From Streptomyces sp. NBC_01317 (lineage in GTDB: Bacteria > Actinomycetota > Actinomycetes > Streptomycetales > Streptomycetaceae), in assembly GCF_035961655.1 (NCBI RefSeq), contig NZ_CP108393.1:6185001-6249000 (forward strand): DNA of 64,000 nucleotides. Direction: 5' to 3'. The notes below the pieces were generated by a model that saw nothing but the letters and a program-made list of their open reading frames with translations, made no database searches and was not told the DNA's origin. Below, piece by piece: positions 7,881-17,300 of this stretch (positions are counted from its first letter, which is position 1; each line of letters begins with the position of its first letter). A program made the translations under genes and the position numbers.

Positions 7881-8909
7881 TCAAGCGTAATGGCCCCGGG
7901 GCCTTCTCCGGTCTGCTCTGGCCCGCAAAGGCATTTCGGCGGCCACCTGGAGCCGTACGCCGTCCCGGGTTTCGAGGAACTGGCCCAGCGGATCGTCGGT
8001 GAAACACGTCCACGGAAAGGACGTCGCGTACGGTCCGACAAGCCGGAACTGCTCCAGCGCCTCCGCCCAGCGGCCCCGCCCCACCAGGACGTACGCGAGG
8101 AGATTGCGCACCTCGGCAGGCCAGGGATCGCCCGCCTCGTACCGCGCGGACACCGCGACGGCCAGGTCGGCCGCCGCGTCGATCCGGTCCCCCTGTACGG
8201 AGGTGGGGTCGCCGCTCATCAGCAGGGTGAAGGCGGCCCGCACGGGCAGCGCCTGGACGAGCGAGCCGGGCAGCGCGTCGTGCGCCGCCTGTTCGGCGAA
8301 GTCGAAGCACTCGCGGTGCGAGCCGTACCAGAGGGCCGACAGGTACTGGAGCGCGGCGACATGGCACCCGTAGTGGTGCGGGGAGCGCCGTACGGCCTGC
8401 GCCCAGAGCCCTTCGAAGGCCGAGTGCGTGGCGTGCGTGCCGCGCGCGTGGTCGAGCGCCAGGCGCCACGGCACCGGGTCGCGCGGGTCGCCGTCGGCCG
8501 CCGCGTCGATCAGCGGGCCCATCTCCCGCAGCCGTTCGGCGCGCGCCGGTGACTCCCACGCCCTGCGGACGGCGAGTTCGGCCTTGACGAGCAGCGCGTC
8601 CGGATCGCGGGGCGCCACCGCGAGCCAGTCGGTGAGCCACTCCTGGCGGCCGTGGGCGAACGCGGCCAGCCGTCTCACATAGCGGTCCCGGTTCTCCCAT
8701 TCGGCTGATTCACGTGTGGTCGCGAGGAGCTTCGCGGCCTGTTCGTACGCGCCGAGAGCGGCGGAGACCAGCACGGGAGCGAGCCGCTCGTCGGGGGCGT
8801 CGAGCAGTACGGCGTCGTCGGGCGGCTGCCCCGCGGCGAGCAGCGGGGTGTGCCGGACCATACGCGCGGTGCTGATCAGGGCGCGGAGCAATGACATGGT
8901 GCCGACCAT
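7881..8909 (-). CDS. TPR-like helical repeat protein
   Basis: This 342-aa soluble protein is rich in Ala, Leu, Arg and Trp, with helical repeats. Typical stretches are AYEQAAKLLATTRESAEWEN, DPVPWRLALDHARG, GLWAQAVRRSPHHYGCHVAAL and GRGRWAEALEQFRLVGPYA. Streptomycetes carry a conserved hypothetical of this type, often described as containing tetratricopeptide-like repeats. The start is either of two in-frame ATGs (8909 or 8897); neither has a strong RBS. It sits directly upstream of and coupled to the LON-domain gene. Function unknown. Confidence 0.8.
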   Translation of the reverse strand: MVGTMSLLRALISTARMVRHTPLLAAGQPPDDAVLLDAPDERLAPVLVSAALGAYEQAAKLLATTRESAEWENRDRYVRRLAAFAHGRQEWLTDWLAVAPRDPDALLVKAELAVRRAWESPARAERLREMGPLIDAAADGDPRDPVPWRLALDHARGTHATHSAFEGLWAQAVRRSPHHYGCHVAALQYLSALWYGSHRECFDFAEQAAHDALPGSLVQALPVRAAFTLLMSGDPTSVQGDRIDAAADLAVAVSARYEAGDPWPAEVRNLLAYVLVGRGRWAEALEQFRLVGPYATSFPWTCFTDDPLGQFLETRDGVRLQVAAEMPLRARADRRRPRGHYA

Positions 8910-9012
8910 TGAAAACCGCAGGTCGTGGCCGCGCCAGGGGGCTGCTGTGAAGCTTTCGTAGGGGTGGAAAGGTTGTAGCCCCCAAAGTCAAGGGAGGGCA
9001 AAGAAAGGAGGA

Positions 9013-10620
9013 TCAGCCGCGGCGCAGGAGACGGGAGGCGCCGGCTGCGACGGTGGTGGCGAGGATCCACCCGAGCATGACCAGCACGGCCCCGGTCCAC
9101 TGCCAGCCGCCTTCCAGCCGCCAGTACCCGTCCTGGCCGAGATTGATCACCGGTACGAGCAGATCCAGCGCGAAGAGGGCCGGGTTCCATTCGGGGTGTT
9201 CGTTCGCCTTGAGCGGCGGTGGGGCGTGGCGCGCGAACGCGATCGTGCCGCCCGCCCAGAGGACCGCCATCCACAGCGCCGCCCGCCCGGGGCGGTAGCC
9301 GTACGCCACCGTCCAGTCCTGGAGGTACCCCCAGAGTTTCGCGGCGAGCGGCAGCGTCTCGCGCCGGCGGCGCTGCTTGACGAGGAGCACCTCGCGCGCG
9401 TCGGCGTCCTCGCCGCTGTTGCGCAGTACCTGCGCGAGCCGTTCGTACGGCTCCGGCGCGTACTCGGGCGTCGCCGCCGCGACCCACTCCAGGCGGCGGC
9501 CGAGCGGGAAGTGACCGACCCACACGAGGTTCTCGTAGACGAAGCCGCCCATGGCGAGCCCGCCGGGCCCCGGCCAGCTGGTCGACACGTCGACCAGCGT
9601 GACGATCTTCGCCCCGCTCAGCACGACCCGTCCCTCCTCGGGGCGTTCGCACGTGAACCGCAGCTCCGGAGTGACGATCCTGCGCAGCGACAGCTCCTCC
9701 CCGGCCATCAGGACGAACCGCGCCTGGTCGAGGTCGACCGCGTCCCCGAACCGGCCGTCGTCCAGCCGCACCCCGCCCCGGCACTCGAAGGGCTGCACCC
9801 GGGTGCCGGGCGGCGGGCCGCCGGAGATCCCGACGCCGTACGGGGGAGTGGAACCGGAGCCGGTGGCCTCGTCCGTCACCCACGCGCCGGTCATGTGGAG
9901 CGTGCGCTCGACCGTCAGCCGCGGCGCGTTGAGCGCCCGGCGGTCGCGCGGGGCGCGCAGCCGGCTGCCGCGCAGGCTCAGCGACACCCCGACCTTGGCG
10001 CCGCGGAGACTGACCTCGCCGTATGTCTCGATCTGATCGGCCTGGAGGTCCTGGGCGACCGTCATGCCGTCGGCGGTGATCGCCCGGCCCATCCGGTCGG
10101 GACGCACCTCGATCTGGCTGATCAGCAGATCCGTACCGATTTGTGCGTCCGTCAGCCGTATCCCGCGCTCGACCCGGCAGCGCGGCAGGTGAAGGTCACC
10201 CTCCGTGTGCAGCCGGGCGGCCTCCAGGCGCGGTATGGCACAGCCCGCCATGCGCAACGTGGTGAAGTGCGACTCGGGGAGCACGATCTCGTTGTCGAAC
10301 AGACAGCGGTCCAGTTCGACGTACGGCGCGATCGTGCCGCCCGCGAGGGTCAGCGTCCCGGTGATCCGTACCCCGCGCATCTTGAGCGCGGCGACCCGGC
10401 CGGGGAGCGCGGGAGGGCCGCTGAGCAGGAGTAACGCGATGACCCTGGCACGTACGCTGCGGTTCGCGCCCCAGCCGTGCGGGTCGAAGGGGTCGTCCCG
10501 CCGGGGGTCGTACGTGGAGAGGTCGTACGTACTGCCGTTCCGGAAGGCCTGCCACATGCCCAGTTCCGCCGCGCTCAGCCAGTCGGGCGCCTCACCTTCC
10601 TGCGGCTCGGTCACGGTCAC
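9013..10620 (-). CDS. Membrane-anchored protein with beta-repeat N-terminal domain
   Basis: This 535-aa protein has a soluble region (~1-400) of short repeated strands such as LRMAGCAIPRLEAARLHTEGDL, RGIRLTDAQIGTDLLISQIE and GEVSLRGAKVGVSLSLRGSRL, reminiscent of pentapeptide-type right-handed beta-helices. Two C-terminal membrane segments follow (AALWMAVLWAGGTIAFA near 445 and WTGAVLVMLGWILATTVAAGA near 510). Orthologues are often labelled membrane-associated oxidoreductase, but I see no nucleotide-binding motif or redox residues that justify the name. GTG 10620 has GGAGG at good spacing. Function unknown. Confidence 0.8.
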   Translation of the reverse strand: MTVTEPQEGEAPDWLSAAELGMWQAFRNGSTYDLSTYDPRRDDPFDPHGWGANRSVRARVIALLLLSGPPALPGRVAALKMRGVRITGTLTLAGGTIAPYVELDRCLFDNEIVLPESHFTTLRMAGCAIPRLEAARLHTEGDLHLPRCRVERGIRLTDAQIGTDLLISQIEVRPDRMGRAITADGMTVAQDLQADQIETYGEVSLRGAKVGVSLSLRGSRLRAPRDRRALNAPRLTVERTLHMTGAWVTDEATGSGSTPPYGVGISGGPPPGTRVQPFECRGGVRLDDGRFGDAVDLDQARFVLMAGEELSLRRIVTPELRFTCERPEEGRVVLSGAKIVTLVDVSTSWPGPGGLAMGGFVYENLVWVGHFPLGRRLEWVAAATPEYAPEPYERLAQVLRNSGEDADAREVLLVKQRRRRETLPLAAKLWGYLQDWTVAYGYRPGRAALWMAVLWAGGTIAFARHAPPPLKANEHPEWNPALFALDLLVPVINLGQDGYWRLEGGWQWTGAVLVMLGWILATTVAAGASRLLRRG

Positions 10621-10716
10621 CCCCGCTTCCTCCGCTTCCTCGTCACGTCGTTACTCATGGTGTTCCCCCTGGGTGACGGCCTGAACGCTAGTGGTGACAT
10701 GAGCCTGACGGGGCAG

Positions 10717-10733
10717 GTATCAGCCAGTGATAC
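10717..10733. promoter_or_regulatory. Perfect dyad GTATCA-N5-TGATAC upstream of hisD
   Basis: A 6-bp perfect inverted repeat with a 5-bp spacer lies 41 bp before the hisD start, in the gap between divergent genes. Its position fits an operator over the his promoter, but the binding protein is unknown and chance cannot be excluded. Confidence 0.4.
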
Positions 10734-10774
10734 GCGCGTCCGGCGGCCTGAGGCCGTCTGCGAGAATTGACCGC

Positions 10775-12106
10775 GTGATCTCACGAATCGATCTGCGCGG
10801 CGGCGCCCTCCCCGAGGGCTCCGCGCTCCGTGACCTGCTGCCCCGAGCCGAGTTCGACGTGGAAGCCGCCCTGGAGAAGGTGCGGCCCATCTGCGAGGAC
10901 GTGCACCATCGCGGTACGGAAGCGCTGATCGAGTACGCGGAGAAGTTCGACGGCGTGAAGCTCACCCGCGTCCGGGTGCCCGCGGCGGCCCTGGCCGGTG
11001 CCCTGGCGGGGCTCGACCCGGCCGTACGGGCCGCGCTGGAGGAGTCCGCCCGGCGCGCCAGGCTCGTCCACCGCGAGCAGCGGCGCGCCCCCCACACCAC
11101 GCAGGTGGTGCCCGGCGGCACGGTCAGCGAGAAGTGGGTCCCGGTCGGGCGCGTGGGGCTCTACGCGCCCGGCGGCCGGTCCGTCTACCCCTCGTCCGTG
11201 ATCATGAACGTGGTGCCGGCCCAGGAGGCGGGTGTCGCGTCGATCGCGCTGGCCTCGCCGCCGCAGGCCGACTTCGGCGGGCTGCCCCACCCCACGATCC
11301 TCGCCGCCTGCGCCCTGCTGGGCGTCGACGAGGTCTACGCGGTCGGCGGCGCCCAGGCCGTGGCGATGTTCGCGTACGGCACCACGGGACCCGACGGCTG
11401 CGCCCCCGCCGACATGGTCACGGGCCCCGGCAACATCTGGGTCGCCGCCGCCAAGCGGTACTTCACCGGCCGCATCGGCATCGACACCGAGGCGGGCCCC
11501 ACCGAGATCGCGGTCCTCGCGGACTCCACCGCCGACCCGGTGCACGTCGCCGCCGACCTCATCAGCCAGGCCGAGCACGACCCGCTCGCCGCCGCCGTCC
11601 TCGTCACCGACTCCGTGGAGCTGGCCGACGCGGTCGAGAAGGAGCTGGCGCCGCAGGTCGCCGCGACCAAGCACATCGAGGACCGGGTCGCGCCCGCGCT
11701 GGCCGGCAAGCAGTCCGCGATCGTCCTGGTCGACTCCGTCGAGGACGGCCTGCGGGTCGTCGACGCGTACGGCGCCGAACACCTGGAGATCCAGACCGCC
11801 GACGCCGCCGCCGTCGCCGAACGCGTCCGCAACGCGGGGGCGATCTTCGTCGGCCCGTACGCGCCGGTCTCCCTCGGCGACTACTGCGCCGGGTCCAACC
11901 ACGTCCTGCCGACCGGCGGTTGCGCCTGCCACTCCTCCGGGCTCTCCGTCCAGTCCTTCCTGCGCGGCATCCACATCGTGGACTACAGCAGGGACGCGCT
12001 CGCCGAGGTCGCCCACCACGTGGTGACGCTGGCCGAGGCGGAGGACCTGCCGGCCCACGGCGCGGCTGTCAAAGCCAGGTTCGGATGGAAGGTGCCCACC
12101 GCATGA
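10775..12106 (+). CDS. hisD: Histidinol dehydrogenase
   Basis: HisD oxidises L-histidinol to L-histidine in two NAD-dependent steps, the last of the pathway. The 443-aa product contains [13 protein letters not shown], the NAD-contact block [40 protein letters not shown], the signature [29 protein letters not shown] with the zinc ligands, and [12 protein letters not shown] near the C-terminus. The GTG start is chosen from the [10 protein letters not shown]-terminus. The stop overlaps the hisC ATG. It is the first gene of an eight-gene operon and has a dyad symmetric element upstream. Confidence 0.97.
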   Translation: MISRIDLRGGALPEGSALRDLLPRAEFDVEAALEKVRPICEDVHHRGTEALIEYAEKFDGVKLTRVRVPAAALAGALAGLDPAVRAALEESARRARLVHREQRRAPHTTQVVPGGTVSEKWVPVGRVGLYAPGGRSVYPSSVIMNVVPAQEAGVASIALASPPQADFGGLPHPTILAACALLGVDEVYAVGGAQAVAMFAYGTTGPDGCAPADMVTGPGNIWVAAAKRYFTGRIGIDTEAGPTEIAVLADSTADPVHVAADLISQAEHDPLAAAVLVTDSVELADAVEKELAPQVAATKHIEDRVAPALAGKQSAIVLVDSVEDGLRVVDAYGAEHLEIQTADAAAVAERVRNAGAIFVGPYAPVSLGDYCAGSNHVLPTGGCACHSSGLSVQSFLRGIHIVDYSRDALAEVAHHVVTLAEAEDLPAHGAAVKARFGWKVPTA

Positions 12107-13251
12107 GCGGCGCCTCAGGACCGGCCCGGGAGCCCGCCGCCGGGGACATCGGCATCGACGACCTGCCCGTACGGGACGAGCTGCGCGGCCAGACCCCGTA
12201 CGGCGCGCCCCAACTGGACGTCCCCGTCCAGCTGAACACCAACGAGAACCCGTACCCGCTGCCGGAGCCGCTGGTCGAGCGGATCACCGAGCGGGTCCGC
12301 GAGGCCGCGCGCGGGCTCAACCGCTACCCCGACCGGGACGCCGTCGAGCTGCGCACCGAGCTGGCCGCGTACCTCTCCAGGACCGGCGGCCACCCGCTGA
12401 CCACGGCCCACGTCTGGGCCGCCAACGGATCCAACGAGGTCATCCAGCAGCTGCTCCAGACCTTCGGCGGCCCGGGGCGTACCGCGATCGGCTTTGAACC
12501 GTCGTACTCGATGCACCACCTCATCGCGCGCGGCACCGGCACCGGCTGGCTCTCCGGGCCGCGCGGCGAGGACTTCACGATCGAGGTGACGGCCGCCGTG
12601 GAGGCGATCACCGAACACCGCCCCGACATCGTCTTCATCACCTCGCCCAACAACCCCACGGGCACCGCCGTCGACGCGGAGACCGTCCTCGCGCTCTACG
12701 AGGCGGCCCAGGCCGCCAAGCCGTCCCTGGTCGTCGTGGACGAGGCGTACGTCGAATTCAGCCATCGTCCGTCGCTGCTCCCGCTCATCGAGGGCCGCCC
12801 CCGGCTGGTGATCTCCCGCACGATGTCGAAGGCGTTCGGCGCCGCGGGCCTGCGCCTGGGCTATCTCGCCGCCCACCCCGCCGTGGTCGACGCGGTCCAG
12901 CTGGTGCGGCTGCCGTACCACCTCTCGGCCGTCACCCAGGCCACCGCGCTCGCGGCCCTGGAGCACACCGATACGCTGCTCGGGTACGTGGAGACACTCA
13001 AGGCGGAGCGGGACCGTCTGGTCGACGAGCTGCGGGCCCTCGGCTACGAGGTCACGGACTCGGACGCGAACTTCGTGCAGTTCGGCCGCTTCGAGGACTC
13101 CCACGCCGCGTGGCGCCGGATCCTCGACCGGGGTGTCCTCGTGCGCGACAACGGTGTACCGGGACGGCTGCGGGTCACCGCGGGCACCCCGTCCGAGAAC
13201 GACGCGTTCCTCGACGCGGTACGGGAACTCAAGAAGGAGCAGAGCGCATGA
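12103..13251 (+). CDS. hisC: Histidinol-phosphate aminotransferase
   Basis: This 382-aa class II PLP aminotransferase converts imidazole-acetol phosphate plus glutamate to histidinol phosphate. Motifs are [60 protein letters not shown] and the PLP-lysine block [17 protein letters not shown] (Lys near residue 243). ATG 12103 overlaps the hisD TGA, and the gene ends in an ATGA overlap with hisB, so translation is coupled on both sides. Confidence 0.97.
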   Translation: MSGASGPAREPAAGDIGIDDLPVRDELRGQTPYGAPQLDVPVQLNTNENPYPLPEPLVERITERVREAARGLNRYPDRDAVELRTELAAYLSRTGGHPLTTAHVWAANGSNEVIQQLLQTFGGPGRTAIGFEPSYSMHHLIARGTGTGWLSGPRGEDFTIEVTAAVEAITEHRPDIVFITSPNNPTGTAVDAETVLALYEAAQAAKPSLVVVDEAYVEFSHRPSLLPLIEGRPRLVISRTMSKAFGAAGLRLGYLAAHPAVVDAVQLVRLPYHLSAVTQATALAALEHTDTLLGYVETLKAERDRLVDELRALGYEVTDSDANFVQFGRFEDSHAAWRRILDRGVLVRDNGVPGRLRVTAGTPSENDAFLDAVRELKKEQSA

Positions 13252-13841
13252 GCCGCATCGGCCGCGTGGAACGCAGTACGAAAGAGACCTCCGTCGTCGT
13301 GGAGATCGACCTCGACGGCACGGGGACGGTCGACGTGTCGACCGGGGTCGGCTTCTTCGACCACATGCTCGACCAGCTCGGCCGGCACGGCCTGTTCGAC
13401 CTCACGGTGAAGACCGAGGGCGACCTGCACATCGACACGCACCACACCATCGAGGACACCGCGCTGGCCCTCGGTGCCGCCTTCAAGCAGGCCCTCGGCG
13501 ACAAGGTCGGCGTCTACCGCTTCGGCAACTGCACGGTCCCGCTGGACGAGTCGCTCGCCCAGGTGACCGTGGACCTCTCGGGCCGCCCGTACCTGGTGCA
13601 CACCGAGCCCGAGAACATGGCGCCGATGATCGGCTCGTACGACACGACGATGACCCGGCACATCCTGGAGTCCTTCGTCGCGCAGGCCAGGATCGCGCTG
13701 CACGTGCACGTGCCGTACGGGCGCAACGCCCACCACATCGTGGAGTGCCAGTTCAAGGCCCTCGCCCGCGCGCTGCGGTACGCCTCCGAGCGTGACCCGC
13801 GCGCCGTGGGAATTCTTCCGTCTACCAAGGGTGCCCTGTGA
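13248..13841 (+). CDS. hisB: Imidazoleglycerol-phosphate dehydratase
   Basis: This 197-aa enzyme makes imidazole-acetol phosphate. It is the monofunctional actinobacterial form, without the phosphatase domain fused in E. coli HisB. Diagnostic motifs are [14 protein letters not shown], the first metal-binding histidine cluster [18 protein letters not shown], and the second, [23 protein letters not shown] 13248 overlaps the hisC stop; the stop overlaps the GTG of the next small ORF. Confidence 0.97.
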   Translation: MSRIGRVERSTKETSVVVEIDLDGTGTVDVSTGVGFFDHMLDQLGRHGLFDLTVKTEGDLHIDTHHTIEDTALALGAAFKQALGDKVGVYRFGNCTVPLDESLAQVTVDLSGRPYLVHTEPENMAPMIGSYDTTMTRHILESFVAQARIALHVHVPYGRNAHHIVECQFKALARALRYASERDPRAVGILPSTKGAL

Positions 13842-14005
13842 CCGGCCTGTCGACCATTCTGATCGTCCTGGGACTCTTCCTGGCGGGCGGTGTCTACTCC
13901 TTCACCAAGCAGAAGCTGCCCAGCGGTGTGATCACCCTGCTGGCGATCTCCTCCGCCTTCTGCCTGGTCGCGGGTGTCCTGCGGATCCAGGGCATCTGGG
14001 GGTGA
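13838..14005 (+). CDS. 55-aa small membrane protein inside the his operon
   Basis: The product starts [20 protein letters not shown] and contains a second hydrophobic helix, [20 protein letters not shown], with KQK in the turn, so it is a two-helix membrane hairpin. GTG 13838 overlaps the hisB stop (GTGA), and its TGA overlaps the GTG of hisH at 14002. These exact overlaps at both ends, with his-like codon use, support it as a translated gene. No enzyme of histidine synthesis looks like this. It might be a regulatory or transport-related peptide, or only preserve coupling; no function is known to me. Confidence 0.78.
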   Translation: MTGLSTILIVLGLFLAGGVYSFTKQKLPSGVITLLAISSAFCLVAGVLRIQGIWG

Positions 14006-14673
14006 CGACGGTGACCGAACCCGCGAGGTCCACCAGGCCCGCCAAGAAGGTCGTCGTCTTCGACTACGGCTTCGGCAACGTCCGCTCCGCCGAACGCGCC
14101 CTCGCCCGCGCCGGCGCCGACGTCGAGATCACCCGTGACTTCGACCGGGCCATGAACGCCGACGGGCTGCTCGTGCCCGGCGTCGGCGCCTTCTCCGCCT
14201 GCATGCGGGGGCTCAGGGACGTGCGCGGCGAGTGGATCATCGGCCGCAGGCTGTCCGGCGGCCGTCCCGTCCTCGGGATCTGCGTCGGGATGCAGATCCT
14301 CTTCGAGCGGGGCATCGAGCACGGCGTCGAGACCGAGGGCCTCGACGAGTGGCCCGGCACGGTCGAGCCGCTGAACGCCCCGATCGTGCCCCACATGGGG
14401 TGGAACACGGTCGAGGCGCCCCAGGACAGCCAGCTGTTCGCGGGCGTCGGCGCCGACGAGCGCTTCTACTTCGTGCACTCGTACGCCGTGCGGACCTGGG
14501 GACTCGAAGTCACCAACCCCGCGATCCGCGCCCCGCGCGTCACCTGGTCCACCCACGGCGAGCCGTTCGTCGCCGCGGTGGAGAACGGCGCACTGTGGGC
14601 CACCCAGTTCCACCCCGAGAAGTCCGGCGACGCCGGCGCCCAGCTGCTGACCAACTGGATCGGAACCCTCTGA
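14002..14673 (+). CDS. hisH: Imidazole glycerol phosphate synthase, glutaminase subunit
   Basis: HisH is the class I glutamine amidotransferase that channels ammonia to HisF. The 223-aa product shows [21 protein letters not shown] (oxyanion region), the nucleophile motif [18 protein letters not shown] and the catalytic His-Glu pair in FHPEKSG. The start is GTG 14002, overlapping the stop of the upstream small ORF; GTG 14011 is an in-frame alternative. The stop is directly followed by the priA ATG. Confidence 0.96.
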   Translation: MTTVTEPARSTRPAKKVVVFDYGFGNVRSAERALARAGADVEITRDFDRAMNADGLLVPGVGAFSACMRGLRDVRGEWIIGRRLSGGRPVLGICVGMQILFERGIEHGVETEGLDEWPGTVEPLNAPIVPHMGWNTVEAPQDSQLFAGVGADERFYFVHSYAVRTWGLEVTNPAIRAPRVTWSTHGEPFVAAVENGALWATQFHPEKSGDAGAQLLTNWIGTL

Positions 14674-15420
14674 ATGTCTCCTGTGCCGAAGCTCGAACTC
14701 CTCCCCGCCGTCGACGTCCGTGACGGCCAGGCCGTACGCCTCGTCCATGGCGAGTCGGGATCCGAGACCTCGTACGGCTCACCCCTGGAAGCGGCCCTCG
14801 CCTGGCAGCGCTCGGGCGCCGAGTGGCTGCACCTGGTCGACCTGGACGCCGCGTTCGGCACCGGTGACAACCGCGACCTGATCGCCGAGGTCGCCGGGGC
14901 CATGGACATCAAGGTCGAACTCTCCGGCGGAATCCGCGACGACGCCTCACTCGCCGCCGCCCTCGCCACCGGCTGCACCCGGGTCAACCTCGGCACGGCC
15001 GCGCTGGAGACCCCCGAGTGGGTCGCCAGGATCATCGCCGAGAACGGCGACCGGATCGCGGTCGGCCTCGACGTACGCGGCACGACGCTGCGCGGGCGCG
15101 GCTGGACCCGGGACGGCGGCGACCTCTACGAGACCCTGGCCCGGCTCGACGCAGAGGGCTGCGCCCGGTACGTCGTCACGGACATCGCCAAGGACGGCAC
15201 CCTCCAGGGCCCCAACCTGGAGCTGCTGCGCACCGTCTGCGCCGCGACCGACCGGCCCGTCGTCGCCTCCGGCGGGGTCTCCTCGCTGGACGACCTGCTC
15301 GCCCTCGCCACGCTCGTGCCCGAGGGAGTCGAGGGCGCGATCGTCGGCAAGGCGCTCTACGCGAAGGCGTTCACGCTGGAAGAGGCGCTGGAGACGGTGG
15401 CCGGGACGGTTCTCCGATGA
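14674..15420 (+). CDS. priA: Phosphoribosyl isomerase A (dual HisA/TrpF)
   Basis: This 248-aa (beta/alpha)8-barrel isomerase acts on both ProFAR (histidine) and phosphoribosylanthranilate (tryptophan) in streptomycetes. Visible features are [19 protein letters not shown] with the first catalytic Asp, [31 protein letters not shown], the second Asp in [19 protein letters not shown], and the phosphate site VVASGGVSS. The trp genes in this window include no trpF, which fits dual function. It abuts hisH with no spacing, and its stop overlaps the next ATG. Confidence 0.95.
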   Translation: MSPVPKLELLPAVDVRDGQAVRLVHGESGSETSYGSPLEAALAWQRSGAEWLHLVDLDAAFGTGDNRDLIAEVAGAMDIKVELSGGIRDDASLAAALATGCTRVNLGTAALETPEWVARIIAENGDRIAVGLDVRGTTLRGRGWTRDGGDLYETLARLDAEGCARYVVTDIAKDGTLQGPNLELLRTVCAATDRPVVASGGVSSLDDLLALATLVPEGVEGAIVGKALYAKAFTLEEALETVAGTVLR

Positions 15421-15836
15421 GCGGCGAGTCGCCGGACCAGGTGCGGAAGATCTCCTCGGGCGGCCCCTGGGAGGAGTCCTTCGGCTACTCCCGCGCGGTA
15501 CGGCTGCCCAACGGCCTGGTCCTGGTGTCCGGTTGTACATCGGTGGTCGGCGGCCGGATCGCCGAGGGCAGCCCGTACGAGCAGACGAGGACCGCCTTCG
15601 GCGTGGCCGTCAAGGCGCTGGAGGAGCTGGGCCTCGGCGTGGAGCACGTCGTGCGCACCCGGATGTACATCACCCATCCCCGGGACGCCGACGACGTGGG
15701 CCGGGCCCACAAGGAGCTGTTCGACGCGGTACGGCCGGCCGCGTCGATGGTCGTCGTCGCGGGCCTCATCGACCCGAGCCTGGTGGTCGAGGTGGAGGTG
15801 GAGGCCTATCTGGCCTCCTCGGGAGGCTCCGCATGA
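15417..15836 (+). CDS. RidA/YjgF-family protein
   Basis: This 139-aa protein has the RidA fold signature: [46 protein letters not shown] and [24 protein letters not shown], with the conserved Arg and Glu of the imine/enamine deaminase family. RidA proteins hydrolyse reactive 2-aminoacrylate-type imines released by PLP enzymes. Its ATGA overlaps with both priA and hisF place it inside the operon, so it may quench an intermediate or side product of the pathway. That role is inference. Confidence 0.9.
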   Translation: MSGESPDQVRKISSGGPWEESFGYSRAVRLPNGLVLVSGCTSVVGGRIAEGSPYEQTRTAFGVAVKALEELGLGVEHVVRTRMYITHPRDADDVGRAHKELFDAVRPAASMVVVAGLIDPSLVVEVEVEAYLASSGGSA

Positions 15837-16588
15837 GCCTGGCGGTACGGGTCATCCCCTGCCTGGACGTGGACAACGGCCGGGTCGTCAAGGGCGTCAA
15901 CTTCCAGAACCTGCGCGACGCGGGCGACCCCGTCGAGATGGCGAAGCTGTACGACGCCGAGGGCGCCGACGAGTTGACGTTCCTGGACATCACCGCCTCG
16001 TCCGGCGACCGTGAGACCACGTACGACGTGGTGCGCCGTACGGCCGAGCAGGTCTTCATCCCGCTGACCGTCGGCGGGGGTGTCCGTACCCCCGAGGACG
16101 TCGACAAGCTGCTGCGCGCGGGCGCGGACAAGGTGGGTGTCAACACGGCGGCCATCGCCCGCCCCGACCTGATCCGCGAGATCGCCGAGCGCTTCGGACG
16201 GCAGGTGCTGGTCCTGTCGGTCGACGCGCGGCGGACCCCGTCGGGGTCCTTCGAGGTCACCACGCACGGCGGCCGGAAGGGCACCGGCATCGACGCGGTC
16301 GAGTGGGCGCACCGGGCCGCGGAGCTGGGCGCCGGGGAGATCCTGCTCAACTCGATGGACGCGGACGGCACGAAGGACGGCTACGACACCGAGATGATCG
16401 CGGCCGTACGGAAACACGTGAGCGTCCCCGTCATCGCCTCCGGGGGCGCGGGCCGGCTCGCGGACTTCCCGCCCGCCGTCGCGGCGGGCGCCGACGCGGT
16501 CCTCGCCGCGTCCGTCTTCCACTTCGGCGATCTGCGGATCGGCCAGGTGAAGGAAATCCTGCGCCAAGCGGGCCATCCGGTCAGATAG
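15833..16588 (+). CDS. hisF: Imidazole glycerol phosphate synthase, cyclase subunit
   Basis: HisF closes the imidazole ring and releases AICAR, using ammonia from HisH. The 251-aa barrel shows [18 protein letters not shown] with the catalytic Asp, LTFLDITAS, the phosphate motif [17 protein letters not shown], the second catalytic Asp in [15 protein letters not shown], and [11 protein letters not shown] 15833 overlaps the ridA stop. It is the last gene of the operon; hisI lies 3 kb away, and hisG and hisE are not in this window. Confidence 0.97.
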   Translation: MSLAVRVIPCLDVDNGRVVKGVNFQNLRDAGDPVEMAKLYDAEGADELTFLDITASSGDRETTYDVVRRTAEQVFIPLTVGGGVRTPEDVDKLLRAGADKVGVNTAAIARPDLIREIAERFGRQVLVLSVDARRTPSGSFEVTTHGGRKGTGIDAVEWAHRAAELGAGEILLNSMDADGTKDGYDTEMIAAVRKHVSVPVIASGGAGRLADFPPAVAAGADAVLAASVFHFGDLRIGQVKEILRQAGHPVR

Positions 16589-16640
16589 GACGGAGCGAGG
16601 GCACGGTTCCGGCCGTTCCTTCGTGACTTCCGACTTGATC

Positions 16641-16658
16641 GCACAAGATATATTGCGC
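16641..16658. promoter_or_regulatory. Dyad GCACAA-N6-TTGCGC upstream of the ArsR gene
   Basis: An imperfect inverted repeat (one mismatch) is centred on the AT-rich GATATA, 32 bp before the annotated ATG of the regulator gene. ArsR/SmtB repressors usually bind AT-rich dyads overlapping their own promoter, so this is a reasonable autoregulatory operator. Not proven. Confidence 0.4.
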
Positions 16659-16689
16659 AACTTTCCTTTCTTAATTTAGCGTGCACGCC

Positions 16690-17142
16690 ATGACACGCAG
16701 GGAAACCCGCGGAGTGACGGGCCCCGAGACCTTCAAGGTCTTCGGACACCCCCTGCGCATGAGGCTCTACCGCGCCCTCCATCTCTCCCGGACGGGCACC
16801 GCCTCCCAACTCGCCGACCAGGTCGGCGAAACCGTCTCGCTCGTCAGCTACCACCTCCGCAGACTCGCCGATCACGGGCTGATCGACGAGGCGGAGGGGC
16901 ACGGGGACGGCCGGGAGCGCTGGTGGAAACTGGCCTCCGAGGACCCGGCCCTCCGCGCCGCGTCCTTCAGCCGCGCCTACCTGGCGCCGCTCACGGCCGC
17001 GCAACTCGCCGAACTCTCCCGCGAGATGCACGAACTCGTCAGAAAGTACGAAATCGCCGGCCGGGCGGCCGAGGAGGCGGGGGACACCGAGGGGCGCGAG
17101 AGAGTCGCGCTGCACACCTACGGCTTTCCCTTTCGTGTCTGA
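16690..17142 (+). CDS. ArsR-type winged-helix transcriptional regulator
   Basis: A 150-aa DNA-binding protein. Residues ~10-85 form the winged helix: FKVFGHPLRMRLYRALH, TASQLADQVGETVSLVSYHL (recognition helix) and LRRLADHGLIDEAEG (wing start). The C-terminal part, rich in Glu and Arg, is helical and could dimerise. No CxC metal-binding motif is seen in the recognition helix, so it is probably not a classical metal sensor. ATG 16690 is preferred; GTG 16681 is an in-frame alternative. The MFS gene begins ~160 bp downstream on the same strand, so the exporter is a likely target. Confidence 0.85.
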   Translation: MTRRETRGVTGPETFKVFGHPLRMRLYRALHLSRTGTASQLADQVGETVSLVSYHLRRLADHGLIDEAEGHGDGRERWWKLASEDPALRAASFSRAYLAPLTAAQLAELSREMHELVRKYEIAGRAAEEAGDTEGRERVALHTYGFPFRV

Positions 17143-17300
17143 TTCGTGTGCGTATCCGATTCGTGTCCGACCTTTCCGGCTTTTACGAACCTTCTGACTA
17201 TTTCCTCGATATTTCGTTCATTCCCGCTTTTCCCGACCCTTGTCTGTTCCTCTCCCTTTCCTTCCATCCCCCCTACTGAGACCAGAGAGGATCGTTGAGC

